Assembly (NCBI RefSeq): GCF_014197135.1
Contig: NZ_JACIFA010000003.1
Location: forward strand, 124,001-188,000
Origin: Sphingomonas zeae
Lineage (GTDB): Bacteria; Pseudomonadota; Alphaproteobacteria; Sphingomonadales; Sphingomonadaceae
Reading direction: 5' to 3'
Length of the DNA stretch: 64,000 nt
Of this stretch, positions 54,844 through 63,856 are shown in pieces. Under the pieces are notes generated by a model. That model was not told the origin of the DNA, made no database searches, and saw only the letters and a list, made by a program, of their open reading frames with translations. The position numbers and the translations under genes are program-made. Numbering within the stretch: the first letter of the stretch is position 1; the number at the start of each line of letters is the position of its first letter.

Positions 54844-55410
54844 TTAACGGCAGCGAAGCTGGTTCTGCTCGATCGAACGACCGGCCAGCGCGCCCCCAGC
54901 GGCGCCGAGCAGCGTCGCGATGGTGCTGCTGCGCCCACCGACCAGATTGCCGAGGATACCGCCCGCCGCGCCACCGATGATCAGACCGGTCGTGCCGTCC
55001 GGGCGGCGACAGTAATAGCGGCCATCGGTACCCGCATAGACCCGGTCCTGCGGTTGCAGCACCCGCTCGCGATATTGTGAACCGTCGCGATAGTCGCCGA
55101 CCGGATCATAATAGGGCTCGGCATTGCGGTCATAGCCGTCGGCGGGAACCGGCGGGGCGACCCTATATCCCCCAGGTCCGGGTTCTGGGGGCGGCGGGGC
55201 AGGGCGATAGCCGCCATCGGCATAGTCGCCACGGTCGCGCTCGGACTGGTACAGGTCCACTTCCTGACGATAGATCTGATATTCCCGGTCGAAGCGCGCC
55301 TGTGCCGCCCGGAAACGCGCATCCTGAGCAGCGGTCTGCGCCGTCGCCGGAATAGCCGTTATCGTAACGGCAGTGGCGACCGCCAAGATGGTCAGACGAC
55401 GAAAGCCCAT
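54844..55410 (-). CDS. Exported glycine-zipper protein
   Basis: 188 residues from an ATG with AGGA five bases upstream. Signal peptide to about residue 25 (ATAQT). The central part is Tyr/Arg/Pro-rich (GGYRPAPPPPEPGPGGY) with repeated DRxY elements. The C-terminus has GLIIGGAAGGILGNLVGG and LLGAAGGALAGRSIE, a glycine-zipper 2TM domain like those of outer-membrane lipoprotein SlyB relatives. No lipobox Cys is present. It probably associates with the envelope. A weak EcfG-like sequence lies about 46 bases upstream. Confidence 0.75.
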   Translation of the reverse strand: MGFRRLTILAVATAVTITAIPATAQTAAQDARFRAAQARFDREYQIYRQEVDLYQSERDRGDYADGGYRPAPPPPEPGPGGYRVAPPVPADGYDRNAEPYYDPVGDYRDGSQYRERVLQPQDRVYAGTDGRYYCRRPDGTTGLIIGGAAGGILGNLVGGRSSTIATLLGAAGGALAGRSIEQNQLRCR

Positions 55411-55495
55411 CGTTCCTATCCCTTCCATGCCCCGACAATCGGGGGAGGTGACCGATACGGACGCGAATCGATATGGTTCCTGAATGACCATCAAT

Positions 55496-57787
55496 TCACC
55501 CCTTGGTGACGAAGCTGTCCATCACCCGCTTGCGTCCGGCTTGCTCGAAATCGATCTCCAGCTTGTTGCCTTCGATCGCCGCGATCTCACCATAGCCGAA
55601 CTTTTGGTGGAATACGCGCTCGCCGACAAGCAGGTCGCCGCGCCCCTTCTGCCCGAGCCCGACCGAAGGCGAGCGCGACTCGACGATCCGCGCTGGGCGA
55701 CCAGAGGTGGCGTTCTGCCCCGTTGCCGCGCGTTGCCAGCCCGGACCCCGCCCGTTGCCGCGCGCGACATCCGAGAAGGGATCGGCATGTTCGGACCAGT
55801 TGGCGCGCCAAAGGCTTTCGCCGCCGGTCATGCTGGTCTCGCTGTCGATATGCTCGGGCGGCAGCTCGCCGACGAATCGGCTTGGCAGGCTCGACGTCCA
55901 CTGGCCGTAGATGCGGCGATTGGCAGCGTGGAGGATGATGGCCTTTCGCCGTGCGCGGGTGATCGCGACATAGGCGAGCCGCCGCTCTTCCTCGAGGCTG
56001 CGCGTGCCTCCCTCATCGATCGCGCGCTGGGATGGGAACAGCCCTTCTTCCCAACCCGCCAGAAAGACCGTGTCGAACTCCAGCCCCTTGGCGGCATGGA
56101 TCGTCATGATCGTGACTTCGGGCTCACGCCGGTCCCCGTCGCGGTCCATCACCAGCGACACATGCTCCAGGAAGGCGCCGAGCGACTCGTAATCCTCCAT
56201 CGCCCGGACCAATTCGGACAGGTTCTCCAGCCGCCCGGCCGCCTCCGCCGACTTCTCGTTCTGATACATGGCGGTATAGCCGCTTTCGTCCAGCATCTGC
56301 CGTGCCAGTTCGGGATGGGCCAGATCCCGCGCCATGTCTCGCCACCGGGCGATGTCGCCGATCAGATTGCCCAGACTGCGCCGTGCCTGCGGGGTCAACT
56401 CATCGGTATCGAGGATCCGCGCCGAGGCGATGGTCAGCGGCAGCCCCTCGGCTCGTGCGAGCTGATGGATCTTGGCCAACGCCTTGTCGCCTAAGCCACG
56501 CTTGGGCACGTTGACGATCCGCTCGAAAGCCAGATCATCCGACGGCTGATTGACCACCCGCAAATAGGCCAGCGCATCGCGGATTTCGGCGCGCTCATAA
56601 AAGCGGAAGCCGCCGACGATCCGATAGGGCAGGCCGATCGCGATGAAGCGGTCTTCGAACTCGCGCGTCTGATGCTGGGCGCGGACCAGAATGGCGACGT
56701 CGCCATAGGAGGTGCCGGAGCGCTTTGCTGCCTCGATTTCCTCCCCGACACGCCGCGCCTCTTCGGGGCCGTCCCATACGCCCAGCACCCGAACCTTTTC
56801 GCCCACGTCGAGTTCGGTCCACAGCGTCTTGCCCAGTCGCCCGCCATTGTTCGCGATGACACCCGAAGCTGCGCCCAGGATGTGGGGGGTCGACCGGTAA
56901 TTTTGCTCCAGCCGGATCACCTTCGCGCCGGGAAAGTCCCGTTCGAACCGCAGGATGTTTTCGACCTGCGCGCCGCGCCACGAATAGATGGACTGGTCGT
57001 CATCGCCGACGCAGGCGATGTTCTTGCGGGCCTGCGCCAGGAGCCGCAGCCAGAGATACTGAACGCTGTTGGTGTCCTGATACTCGTCCACCATGATGTA
57101 GCGGAAACGCTGCTGATAATGCTCCAGCACGTCACGATGCGTCTTGAGGACGGTCAGCATGTGAAGGAGCAAATCGCCGAAATCGCAGGCATTCACGCTG
57201 CGTAGCCGTTCCTGATATTGGCGATAGAGTTCGGCGCCCTGGCCGTTGGCGTAACGCTCGGCCTCGCCCGCATCGATGTCTGCGGGCACCAGCCCCTTGT
57301 TTTTCCACTCGTCGATCAGGCCGCCTAGCGCGCGTGCCGGGAACCGCTTCTCGTCGATGTCCGCCGCGACGATCAATTGCTTGAGCAGCCGCAACTGGTC
57401 GTCGGTGTCGAGGATGGTGAAGTTCGACTGCAGCCCGACCAGTTCGGCATGACGGCGCAGCATCTTGGCACCGATCGCGTGGAAGGTACCCAGCCAGGGC
57501 ATCCCTTCCACGGCATCGCCGACCAGCCGCCCCACGCGCTCGCGCATTTCGCGTGCGGCCTTATTGGTGAAGGTGACGGACAGGATCTCCGAAGGCCAAG
57601 CCTTTCGGGTATAGAGCAGATGCCCCAGCCGCGCGGTCAGCGCCGCTGTCTTGCCTGTCCCCGCACCCGCCAAGACCAGGACCGGGCCATCGGTCGTCAA
57701 CACCGCTTCGCGCTGCGCCGGGTTCAGCGAACGCAGATAGGGATAGTCGGCCAGCGAAGCGGCGGGATCATGGGGAGCGACGGTCAT
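55496..57787 (-). CDS. uvrD: ATP-dependent DNA helicase UvrD/PcrA
   Basis: 763 residues. Superfamily 1A helicase: Q motif LNPAQREAV, Walker A AGAGTGKTAAL, TFTNKAAREM, motif II MVDEYQDTN, VGDDDQSIYSWRGA, TIHAAKGLEFDTVFLAGWEEG and RRLAYVAITRAR. A short C-terminal region carries the tudor-like module (VFHQKFGYGEIAAIEG) that binds RNA polymerase in UvrD/PcrA. It is the housekeeping enzyme of nucleotide-excision and mismatch repair. Its start codon is four bases from a LexA-type box, indicating SOS control. Confidence 0.96.
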   Translation of the reverse strand: MTVAPHDPAASLADYPYLRSLNPAQREAVLTTDGPVLVLAGAGTGKTAALTARLGHLLYTRKAWPSEILSVTFTNKAAREMRERVGRLVGDAVEGMPWLGTFHAIGAKMLRRHAELVGLQSNFTILDTDDQLRLLKQLIVAADIDEKRFPARALGGLIDEWKNKGLVPADIDAGEAERYANGQGAELYRQYQERLRSVNACDFGDLLLHMLTVLKTHRDVLEHYQQRFRYIMVDEYQDTNSVQYLWLRLLAQARKNIACVGDDDQSIYSWRGAQVENILRFERDFPGAKVIRLEQNYRSTPHILGAASGVIANNGGRLGKTLWTELDVGEKVRVLGVWDGPEEARRVGEEIEAAKRSGTSYGDVAILVRAQHQTREFEDRFIAIGLPYRIVGGFRFYERAEIRDALAYLRVVNQPSDDLAFERIVNVPKRGLGDKALAKIHQLARAEGLPLTIASARILDTDELTPQARRSLGNLIGDIARWRDMARDLAHPELARQMLDESGYTAMYQNEKSAEAAGRLENLSELVRAMEDYESLGAFLEHVSLVMDRDGDRREPEVTIMTIHAAKGLEFDTVFLAGWEEGLFPSQRAIDEGGTRSLEEERRLAYVAITRARRKAIILHAANRRIYGQWTSSLPSRFVGELPPEHIDSETSMTGGESLWRANWSEHADPFSDVARGNGRGPGWQRAATGQNATSGRPARIVESRSPSVGLGQKGRGDLLVGERVFHQKFGYGEIAAIEGNKLEIDFEQAGRKRVMDSFVTKG

Positions 57788-57790
57788 CGC

Positions 57791-57805
57791 GAACAGTTAG
57801 GGAAC
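57791..57805 (-). promoter_or_regulatory. LexA-type SOS box upstream of uvrD
   Basis: On the minus strand the sequence is GTTC-CCTAACT-GTTC, an exact match to the alphaproteobacterial LexA box GTTC-N7-GTTC. It ends four bases before the uvrD ATG. No Shine-Dalgarno sequence is seen there, so the transcript may be leaderless and bound LexA would cover the transcription start. Confidence 0.7.
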
Positions 57806-58002
57806 GTTTGCAATTGGGGCAACCACTCGAGATCATGGCCCGGCATTGTTTCACTGCGGGACTCGTCATCCGGCCGTCTTTTGCCCGACGCGAAAGCGAC
57901 ATGTCGGATGCCTAGAGGCTCTGGCGTGCCGGCGAGCGGCAGGGCGGTTCGACAACGTCCATGCCGCCGTGACGGGCATGACCCGATGCAGGAGCTACAC
58001 CG

Positions 58003-58308
58003 ATGAAGATGTTCACGGCGGCCGCCATGGCGGCTTCTCTTTTCGTGTCCGTCGCGGCGCAGACCGAAATGCGCGAGCCTGTGACCGTTACCGTCCGTCA
58101 CGCCGACCTCGATCTCCACCGCGCGGATCATCGGGCGCAATTGCATGCCCGTATTCGTCGCGCCACGATGATGGCGTGCGGCCCGGTGACGGTCGATCTG
58201 CGCCGAAATCTCGACGTTTCGCGCTGCCGTCGGGAAATGATGGCGGACGCCACGACAAAGGTCGCCGCGCTATCGACGGCGCCGGTCGCGCTCGCCAGCA
58301 AGAATTGA
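58003..58308 (+). CDS. UrcA family protein
   Basis: 101 residues with a signal peptide (about 1-19, ending VAAQT). The mature part has VTVRHADLDLHRADHRAQLHARIRRATMMACGP and a second cysteine (SRCRREMM), the UrcA pattern (V.y.DLdL....G...L..Ri..Aa...C). Members are small periplasmic proteins common in sphingomonads, of unknown function. Monocistronic, followed by a GC-rich hairpin. Confidence 0.85.
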   Translation: MKMFTAAAMAASLFVSVAAQTEMREPVTVTVRHADLDLHRADHRAQLHARIRRATMMACGPVTVDLRRNLDVSRCRREMMADATTKVAALSTAPVALASKN

Positions 58309-58322
58309 GATCTGGACGGCTC

Positions 58323-58354
58323 GCGGCCGGGCGGCGGGTGAGCCGCCCGGCCGC
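58323..58354 (+). terminator. Strong hairpin after the UrcA gene
   Basis: GCGGCCGGGCGGC and GCCGCCCGGCCGC form a perfect 13-bp stem with a six-base loop, 15 bases past the stop codon. No T run follows, so it may work with Rho or as a 3' stabiliser. Confidence 0.6.
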
Positions 58355-58414
58355 ACTTCAAGGCAGGGCCGTCGTCATCAAAATGTCACCGGAAAGGCGC
58401 AACCCGATTTGGTC

Positions 58415-60055
58415 ATGACATCCTATGCGCTCGCCGGTGGCCAATCCCAATCACGCGTTCGAGGACCCCGTCTCGATGCCGGGCTTCACCCCATGGGCCG
58501 CTGGGTGTTTGCCGCCCTGCTGGTCGGCGGCCTTGCCTATGCGGGCTATAGCGTCGCGGCGGACACGGCGAGCGTCGGCGAGCCGATGGCGATCGGGGTC
58601 TTCGCATTTCTGGGACTGGCACTACTGATCGCGCTCGGCTTCGAGTTCGTGAACGGTTTTCACGACACCGCCAATGCGGTCGCGACGGTCATCTATACCC
58701 ACTCGATGCCTGCACCGCTGGCGGTGGTCTGGTCTGGCTTTTTCAATTTCCTCGGCGTCGTGACGTCGAGCGGTGCCGTCGCCTATTCCATCATCACCCT
58801 GTTGCCGATCGACTTGATGCTGCATGTCGGCTCGGCGGGCGGGTTCGCAATGATCTTCGCGCTGCTGCTCGCGGCCGTGCTGTGGAACCTGACGACCTGG
58901 GCGGTCGGATTGCCCAATTCGTCCAGCCATGCGCTGATCGGGTCGATTCTGGGCGTCGGGCTGGCCAACCAATTGCTGTCGAACATTCCGGGTACCTCGG
59001 GCGTCGACATGGCGCAGGTGCAGAAGGTGCTGTCCGCGCTGCTGTTCAGCCCCTTGGTCGGTTTCGCCGGCGCACTGATGCTGCTCCTCGTCATGAAGCG
59101 GTTCCTGCGCGACAAGCAGCTGTATCGCGAACCGGAGGGCAATACGCCTCCGCCCCGGGGCATTCGTGCCCTTCTGATCTTCACCTGCACCGCGGTCAGC
59201 TTTGCACATGGCGGCAATGACGGGCAGAAGGGGATGGGGCTCATCATGCTGATACTGATCGGTTGCGCCCCCACAGCCTATGCCCTGAACCGTACGCTGC
59301 CCGAAAGCGCGATGCCTGCTTTCGCGCGGAACGCCGAAGTCGCCGCCGCGGCCTATGTCGCTCATGGCGCGCCGGGCCAGGTTTCGGTGGATCGCGCGCG
59401 GCAGGCGGTCGTCGCTGGCGTTCGCGCCCGGACGATCGACACGCCGCAGGTCTATACCGGGCTTTCCGTCCTGTCGCGGGATATTGGCCAGCGGATCGAG
59501 AATTACGGCACGTTCAGCCGCGTACCGGCCGCCGTCGTGCCCAACCTTCGCAACGACATGTACCTGGTCCTGGACACCACCCGCATGGTGGCCAAGAGCG
59601 AAGCGGCCAAGCGGCGCTTCACCGCTGCTGAAATCGAATCGCTCAGCGCTTACGCCGGGGCGCTGGAACGCGGGACCCGATACATCCCCCTTTGGGTGAA
59701 GGTCACGGTCGCGCTCGCGCTAGGCCTGGGCACGATGGTCGGTTGGCGCCGGATTGTCGTGACGGTCGGTGAGCGGATCGGCAAGACGCACCTGACCTAT
59801 GGCATGGGCGCGGCGGCGGAGCTGATGACGGCCGCGACAATCTTCGGCGCGGAATTGGTGGGCCGTCCGGTATCGACGACCCATATTCTGACGTCGGGCG
59901 TCGCGGGTGCATCCGTCGCCAATGGTTCGGGTCTGCAATTCCGCACGATCCGCAACATGGTTCTGGCCTGGGTCCTGACGCTGCCCGCTGCGATGCTGTT
60001 GTCGGGCACGCTTTACTGGCTGCTGCTGCAATTGGCGGGTGCGATCGCGAACTGA
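58415..60055 (+). CDS. pit: Pit family inorganic phosphate transporter
   Basis: 546 residues using the ATG at 58415; no clear ribosome site, and an ATG 26 codons later is possible. Pit signatures occur twice: GFEFVNGFHDTANAVATVIYT with GLPNSSSHALIGSILG, and SFAHGGNDGQKGMG with RPVSTTHILTSGVAGA. About ten membrane helices flank a cytoplasmic loop of about 140 residues, longer than in compact Pit proteins. It is a low-affinity metal-phosphate:H+ symporter of the inner membrane. No PhoU-like Pit accessory gene is adjacent. Confidence 0.94.
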   Translation: MTSYALAGGQSQSRVRGPRLDAGLHPMGRWVFAALLVGGLAYAGYSVAADTASVGEPMAIGVFAFLGLALLIALGFEFVNGFHDTANAVATVIYTHSMPAPLAVVWSGFFNFLGVVTSSGAVAYSIITLLPIDLMLHVGSAGGFAMIFALLLAAVLWNLTTWAVGLPNSSSHALIGSILGVGLANQLLSNIPGTSGVDMAQVQKVLSALLFSPLVGFAGALMLLLVMKRFLRDKQLYREPEGNTPPPRGIRALLIFTCTAVSFAHGGNDGQKGMGLIMLILIGCAPTAYALNRTLPESAMPAFARNAEVAAAAYVAHGAPGQVSVDRARQAVVAGVRARTIDTPQVYTGLSVLSRDIGQRIENYGTFSRVPAAVVPNLRNDMYLVLDTTRMVAKSEAAKRRFTAAEIESLSAYAGALERGTRYIPLWVKVTVALALGLGTMVGWRRIVVTVGERIGKTHLTYGMGAAAELMTAATIFGAELVGRPVSTTHILTSGVAGASVANGSGLQFRTIRNMVLAWVLTLPAAMLLSGTLYWLLLQLAGAIAN

Positions 60056-60114
60056 CCGGCAAAATCGGGCGGCAGGGTCTTTACGGAGTCGCTCCGCTTC
60101 TGCACGAGCGAACC

Positions 60115-61389
60115 ATGACCCAAGGATCGCCTCCGTCACACCGCCATATCCTGCTGGCCAGCCTGACCGGCACGGCGGTCGAATTCTACGATTTCTATAT
60201 TTATGCGACGGCGGCCTCGCTCGTCTTCGGCCCCTTGTTCTTTCCGGCATCCTCGGCGGCGGCGCAACTGCTGCTGTCCTATGCCAGCTTCGGCCTGGCT
60301 TTCATCGCACGGCCGGTGGGGGCCATTGCCTTCGGGCATTTCGGCGACCGGGTGGGCCGGAAATCGACCTTGGTGGTCAGCCTGATGCTGATGGGGGGCT
60401 CGACCGTCGCCATTGCCTTCCTGCCGACCTATGCACAGGCCGGCTGGATCGCGCCCCTCCTGCTATGCATCGCACGCCTGGGCCAAGGGCTGGGTCTGGG
60501 CGGTGAATGGGGCGGGGCAGCACTCCTCGCAGTGGAGAATGCGCCGCCCGGCCGACGCAACAGCTGGGGCATGTTCCCGCCGCTTGGCGCGCCGGTGGGC
60601 TTCATCCTCGCCAACGGCTTCTTTCTGATCCTGGGCCTGATCCTCACCGACGAGCAATTCCGCACCTGGGGCTGGCGCCTACCGTTCCTGGCCAGCGCGG
60701 TATTGGTGCTGCTGGGCCTGTGGGTGCGCCTGCGCCTGACCGAGACGCCCGACTTTGCCCAGGCGAAGAAGGCCGAGGCTTTGCCCCGGGTTCCCATCGC
60801 CACGCTGCTGCAAGGGCATGGTCGCGCGCTGCTGGCGGGGACGGGCGGGGTGGTTGCCTGTTTCGCGATCTTCTACCTCGCGACCGCCTTTGCGCTGGGG
60901 CATGGCACCACGGTGCTCGGCTATCCCCGCGAGGCTTTCCTGGGCATTCAGCTCGCCGCCATCCTGTTCCTGGCGCTGGGTGTGGTCGTGTCGAGCGTCA
61001 TGGCCGATCGACACGGCGCGCCGCTGATGCTGCGGCTGGGTTTCGCGGGTTGCGTGCTGGTCGGGATCGTGATGGGGCCGATGCTGGGATCGGGATCGCT
61101 TACGATCGTTTTCGTTTGGCTCGCGCTGGCGCTGTTCGTCATGGGTTTCGCCTATGGGCCGCTCGGCGGTTGGCTGCCCGCGCTGTTTCCGGCCGGCGTG
61201 CGCTATACCGGCGTGTCGATGACCTTCAACCTGGGGGGCATCATCGGCGGCGCGCTCGCGCCCATTGCCGCGCAGGCGTTGACCGAGCGCGGCGGGCTGA
61301 ACTTCGTGGGCGGCTATCTGGTCGCTGCCGGTCTGCTCAGCCTCGCCGGACTCACGCTGATGCGCGGCAGGATCAGCGATCAGGCCTGA
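60115..61389 (+). CDS. MFS transporter, metabolite:H+ symporter (MHS) type
   Basis: 424 residues, twelve predicted helices. GTAVEFYDFYIYATAASLVFGPLFFP, then ARPVGAIAFGHFGDRVGRKSTLV and GLGLGGEWGGAALLAVEN are textbook MHS motifs. It is an inner-membrane importer of an organic acid or osmolyte. It is related to the transporter at 37368-38702 (shared GGSTxAIAFLPxYAQ), suggesting old duplication. It starts 59 bases after pit, and its last ten bases overlap the convergent rsmD. Confidence 0.92.
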   Translation: MTQGSPPSHRHILLASLTGTAVEFYDFYIYATAASLVFGPLFFPASSAAAQLLLSYASFGLAFIARPVGAIAFGHFGDRVGRKSTLVVSLMLMGGSTVAIAFLPTYAQAGWIAPLLLCIARLGQGLGLGGEWGGAALLAVENAPPGRRNSWGMFPPLGAPVGFILANGFFLILGLILTDEQFRTWGWRLPFLASAVLVLLGLWVRLRLTETPDFAQAKKAEALPRVPIATLLQGHGRALLAGTGGVVACFAIFYLATAFALGHGTTVLGYPREAFLGIQLAAILFLALGVVVSSVMADRHGAPLMLRLGFAGCVLVGIVMGPMLGSGSLTIVFVWLALALFVMGFAYGPLGGWLPALFPAGVRYTGVSMTFNLGGIIGGALAPIAAQALTERGGLNFVGGYLVAAGLLSLAGLTLMRGRISDQA

Positions 61390-61916
61390 CGCAACAGTGT
61401 CAGGCGCGCCTTGCCATGAACACGCGAGGCGTCGACGGTAAAGCCTGCGACCTCCACCTCCTCCTGCTTGGCCGTCTCGATGCTGACCCAGGTGCCGGCC
61501 CCAACCCAGCCGAGCCGGGCCAGCTTGTCCAGTGCAACGCTGCCGGCACCCGTCGCATAGGGGGGATCCATCAGGATCAGGTCGAGCGGCGCACGGGCAG
61601 GGCCTAGCGCCATCACCGAGGCGGCCCGGACATCGCCCTTCGCCTCCAGCTTGGCCAGATTGGCGCGCAGCGCATCGAGCGCCGCGCGATCCTGTTCGAC
61701 GAACAGGCAGGATGCGGCGCCACGCGAAAGCGCCTCGATTCCCAGCGCGCCGGAACCCGCGAAGAAATCACCGACTGCCAGCCCTTCGAAATCGCCCAAC
61801 CGCGCCGCGAGCATCGAAAACAGCGCTTCCCGCGTCCGGTCGGCGGTCGGGCGGGTAACGTCACCCTTGGGAGCGATAAGCGGACGCCCGCGCCACTGTC
61901 CGGCGATCACGCGCAT
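61380..61916 (-). CDS. rsmD: 16S rRNA (guanine966-N2)-methyltransferase
   Basis: 178 residues. MRVIAGQWRGRPLIAPKG and TRPTADRTREALFSML form the N-terminal RNA-binding signature; a Rossmann methyltransferase core follows with DFFAGSGALGIEALSRGA (SAM site) and the catalytic LILMDPPY. It methylates G966 of 16S rRNA during 30S assembly. It begins one base inside the stop of the pseudouridine synthase gene, forming an RNA-modification operon. It ends tail-to-tail with the MHS gene, overlapping ten bases. Confidence 0.95.
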   Translation of the reverse strand: MRVIAGQWRGRPLIAPKGDVTRPTADRTREALFSMLAARLGDFEGLAVGDFFAGSGALGIEALSRGAASCLFVEQDRAALDALRANLAKLEAKGDVRAASVMALGPARAPLDLILMDPPYATGAGSVALDKLARLGWVGAGTWVSIETAKQEEVEVAGFTVDASRVHGKARLTLLRQA

Positions 61917-63241
61917 CAGCGGCGCCCTCCCGGCCCGCCACGACGGGAGCCGCCCCCGCCCGGACGTCCTCCACGCGGGTTGGGCTGTGAGGGGCCGCCT
62001 GGCCGGGCGGGTGCGCCCTGCGGCCCCCGCGACGGCCGGCCAGGCCGCTCGCTGCGACTCTCGGGTCGAGACGAGCGCGGTCCGCCGGAGTCGGAACGCT
62101 CACCTGCAGGGGAGGATTTGGCAAAAGGCTTGGCATCCCGACGCGTTTGGTCGGAGCGAATGCCGTCGCGCGCGGGCCGATCGGCGCGATCATCATGGCG
62201 TGACGGCCGCTGTCCGCCGAAGCCGGCGCGCTCACCGGTCGGAGACTTCGCATAGGGCTTGGCACCCTGACGCGGACGATCGGAACGGACGCCGTCGCGG
62301 GCGGGGCGATCATTGGCATGGGACGATGCCGGGCGACCATGGTCACGGCCGCTCCGCTCGCCCGGCGCCTTGCGCTCCAGCGGCTTAGGCTGGCCGCTGG
62401 TCCCGCCCGGCGCCTTCACAAAAGCCCCGCGAGACGCGGGCTCGCTCGCGACCCGGGCAGGCGGGGTACGGAAGCCGGGCTTGGGCTTGGTCGGCTTGAT
62501 CGCATCGGCCGGAATGCCGCCCGCCAGTGACCGTCGGAACTCGACGATGTCGTGCCCCTTCACCTCGCCAATTTCTCCGACGGGCAGTTCATCCAGCACG
62601 AACGGGCCGTAACGAAGCCGGATCAACCGGCTGACCTGAAGCCCCAGATGTTCGAGGACGCGGCGGACCTCGCGATTCTTGCCTTCGCGCAGCGTCATCT
62701 CGATCCAGACATTGGCGCCCGTCCGCCGTTCCAGATTGGCGTCGATCTGGCCGTAGCGGATGCCGTCAATCTCAATTCCGTGGATCAGTTCCTCCAATTG
62801 CGCCTGACTGACCTCGCCATATGCCCGGGCACGATAGGTGCGCTCGACACCGGTCGCGGGCAGTTCCAGCTGGCGCTTGAACCCCCCGTCCGTGGTCAGC
62901 AGCAGCAGTCCCTCGGTATTGAGGTCGAGCCGCCCCACGGGCACCAGTCGCGGCAGTCCGGGCGGCAGGCGATCATAGATGCTCGGCCGCCCCTTGGGAT
63001 CGCGCTCGGTGACGAGCAGGCCGTTGGGCTTGTTGTACAGGAACAGCCGGGTCGGTTCGGGCGCCGCTACGGGCTTGCCGTCGACGGTCACGCCATCGAG
63101 CGAGGACAGGAGTGTCGCGGGAGTGTCGATCGCCACGCCATTCAGCGCGATCCGCCCGTCCGCGATCATCCGCTCGACCTCGCGGCGCGACGCCACGCCG
63201 GCCCGCGCAAGCAGTTTGGCTATACGTTGATCTGATGTCAT
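61916..63241 (-). CDS. RsuA/RluB-family pseudouridine synthase with long basic repeat tail
   Basis: 441 residues. An S4 RNA-binding domain (about 3-60: QRIAKLLARAGVASRREVERMI) precedes the catalytic domain with VPVGRLDLNTEGLLLLTTDG (catalytic Asp in RLD) and EGKNREVRRVLEHLGL. This matches RluB/RsuA enzymes, most likely RluB acting on 23S rRNA. From about residue 250 to the end is a disordered Arg/Gly/Pro tail with two imperfect copies of a unit of about 42 residues (RPARDGxRSD ... AKPxAKS ... GERxxxGG) and a closing GGRPGGGGSRRGG. Such tails are common in alphaproteobacterial RluB-like enzymes and likely bind RNA. Confidence 0.93.
   Translation of the reverse strand: MTSDQRIAKLLARAGVASRREVERMIADGRIALNGVAIDTPATLLSSLDGVTVDGKPVAAPEPTRLFLYNKPNGLLVTERDPKGRPSIYDRLPPGLPRLVPVGRLDLNTEGLLLLTTDGGFKRQLELPATGVERTYRARAYGEVSQAQLEELIHGIEIDGIRYGQIDANLERRTGANVWIEMTLREGKNREVRRVLEHLGLQVSRLIRLRYGPFVLDELPVGEIGEVKGHDIVEFRRSLAGGIPADAIKPTKPKPGFRTPPARVASEPASRGAFVKAPGGTSGQPKPLERKAPGERSGRDHGRPASSHANDRPARDGVRSDRPRQGAKPYAKSPTGERAGFGGQRPSRHDDRADRPARDGIRSDQTRRDAKPFAKSSPAGERSDSGGPRSSRPESRSERPGRPSRGPQGAPARPGGPSQPNPRGGRPGGGGSRRGGPGGRR
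62110..62310. repeat. Imperfect coding repeat in the pseudouridine synthase tail
   Basis: Two consecutive coding units of about 125 bases encode matching segments: RPARDGVRSDRPRQGAKPYA and RPARDGIRSDQTRRDAKPFA, each followed by GER and a glycine pair. They are in frame and therefore expand a disordered basic tail rather than disrupting the gene. Confidence 0.7.
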
Positions 63242-63350
63242 GATCGACGCTGATACATAGGGTGTTGACCAAAGGAAATTAATTGCGTCGTTTCAGGCTG
63301 ACAAAGCGTTACGCGAGCGAGTGGGGCAGCAGAGACAGGCCGGTAAAGGG

Positions 63351-63782
63351 ATGAGATTCTTCGGACGAAAGAAACGACAGCTGGTCAAGCTGCTCGTCGT
63401 CGAGGACGAGCCGCTGGTCGCGTTCGACACCGAACACGTCCTGACCGACGCCGATTACGAGGTGGTCGGTACCGTCGACCGGGTCAGCAAGGCGGTCACG
63501 CTGATCGATGGCGGTGCCGATATCGATCTGGTCCTGGCCGACGTCCGGCTGGCGGATGGCAGCGGAGTGGACGTCGCCCGTGCTGCCCATGCCCGCAACA
63601 TTCCCGTCCTGTTCATCACAGGCACGCCCCCCGACGGGGTAGAGCAACTCGCCGAAGGGATCCTGATGAAACCCTTTGGCTCACGCGAATTGCTGGGCGC
63701 TATCGACGCGATCGAGGAACGCCGCGCAGGCAAGCCGCCGAGTCGGCTGCCCTCGGGCTTTCGTCTGTTTGCCCGCGCCTGA
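63351..63782 (+). CDS. Single-domain response regulator (orphan receiver)
   Basis: 143 residues from the ATG at 63351; an in-frame GTG ten codons earlier is possible. A short basic leader (MRFFGRKKRQ) precedes a receiver domain with VVEDEP, phosphoacceptor Asp64 in LVLADVRLADGSG, TGTPP and the conserved Lys in LMKPFGSREL. No output domain follows. Stand-alone receivers of this kind in alphaproteobacteria often act with HWE/HisKA_2 kinases or relay phosphate. No kinase gene is adjacent. Confidence 0.85.
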   Translation: MRFFGRKKRQLVKLLVVEDEPLVAFDTEHVLTDADYEVVGTVDRVSKAVTLIDGGADIDLVLADVRLADGSGVDVARAAHARNIPVLFITGTPPDGVEQLAEGILMKPFGSRELLGAIDAIEERRAGKPPSRLPSGFRLFARA

Positions 63783-63856
63783 TCGCTGGCCCCCGTTGCC
63801 CCTGGTGGCCAAGCCTTATACGGTCCCCGCTTTCCGATAGGCGGGACGGTTATCAT

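Noticed and set aside
62110..62310. CRISPR-like repeat
   Set aside because: The repetition is in frame, imperfect, and has no regular spacers; it encodes a repeat in the pseudouridine synthase tail. No CRISPR array was seen anywhere in the window.
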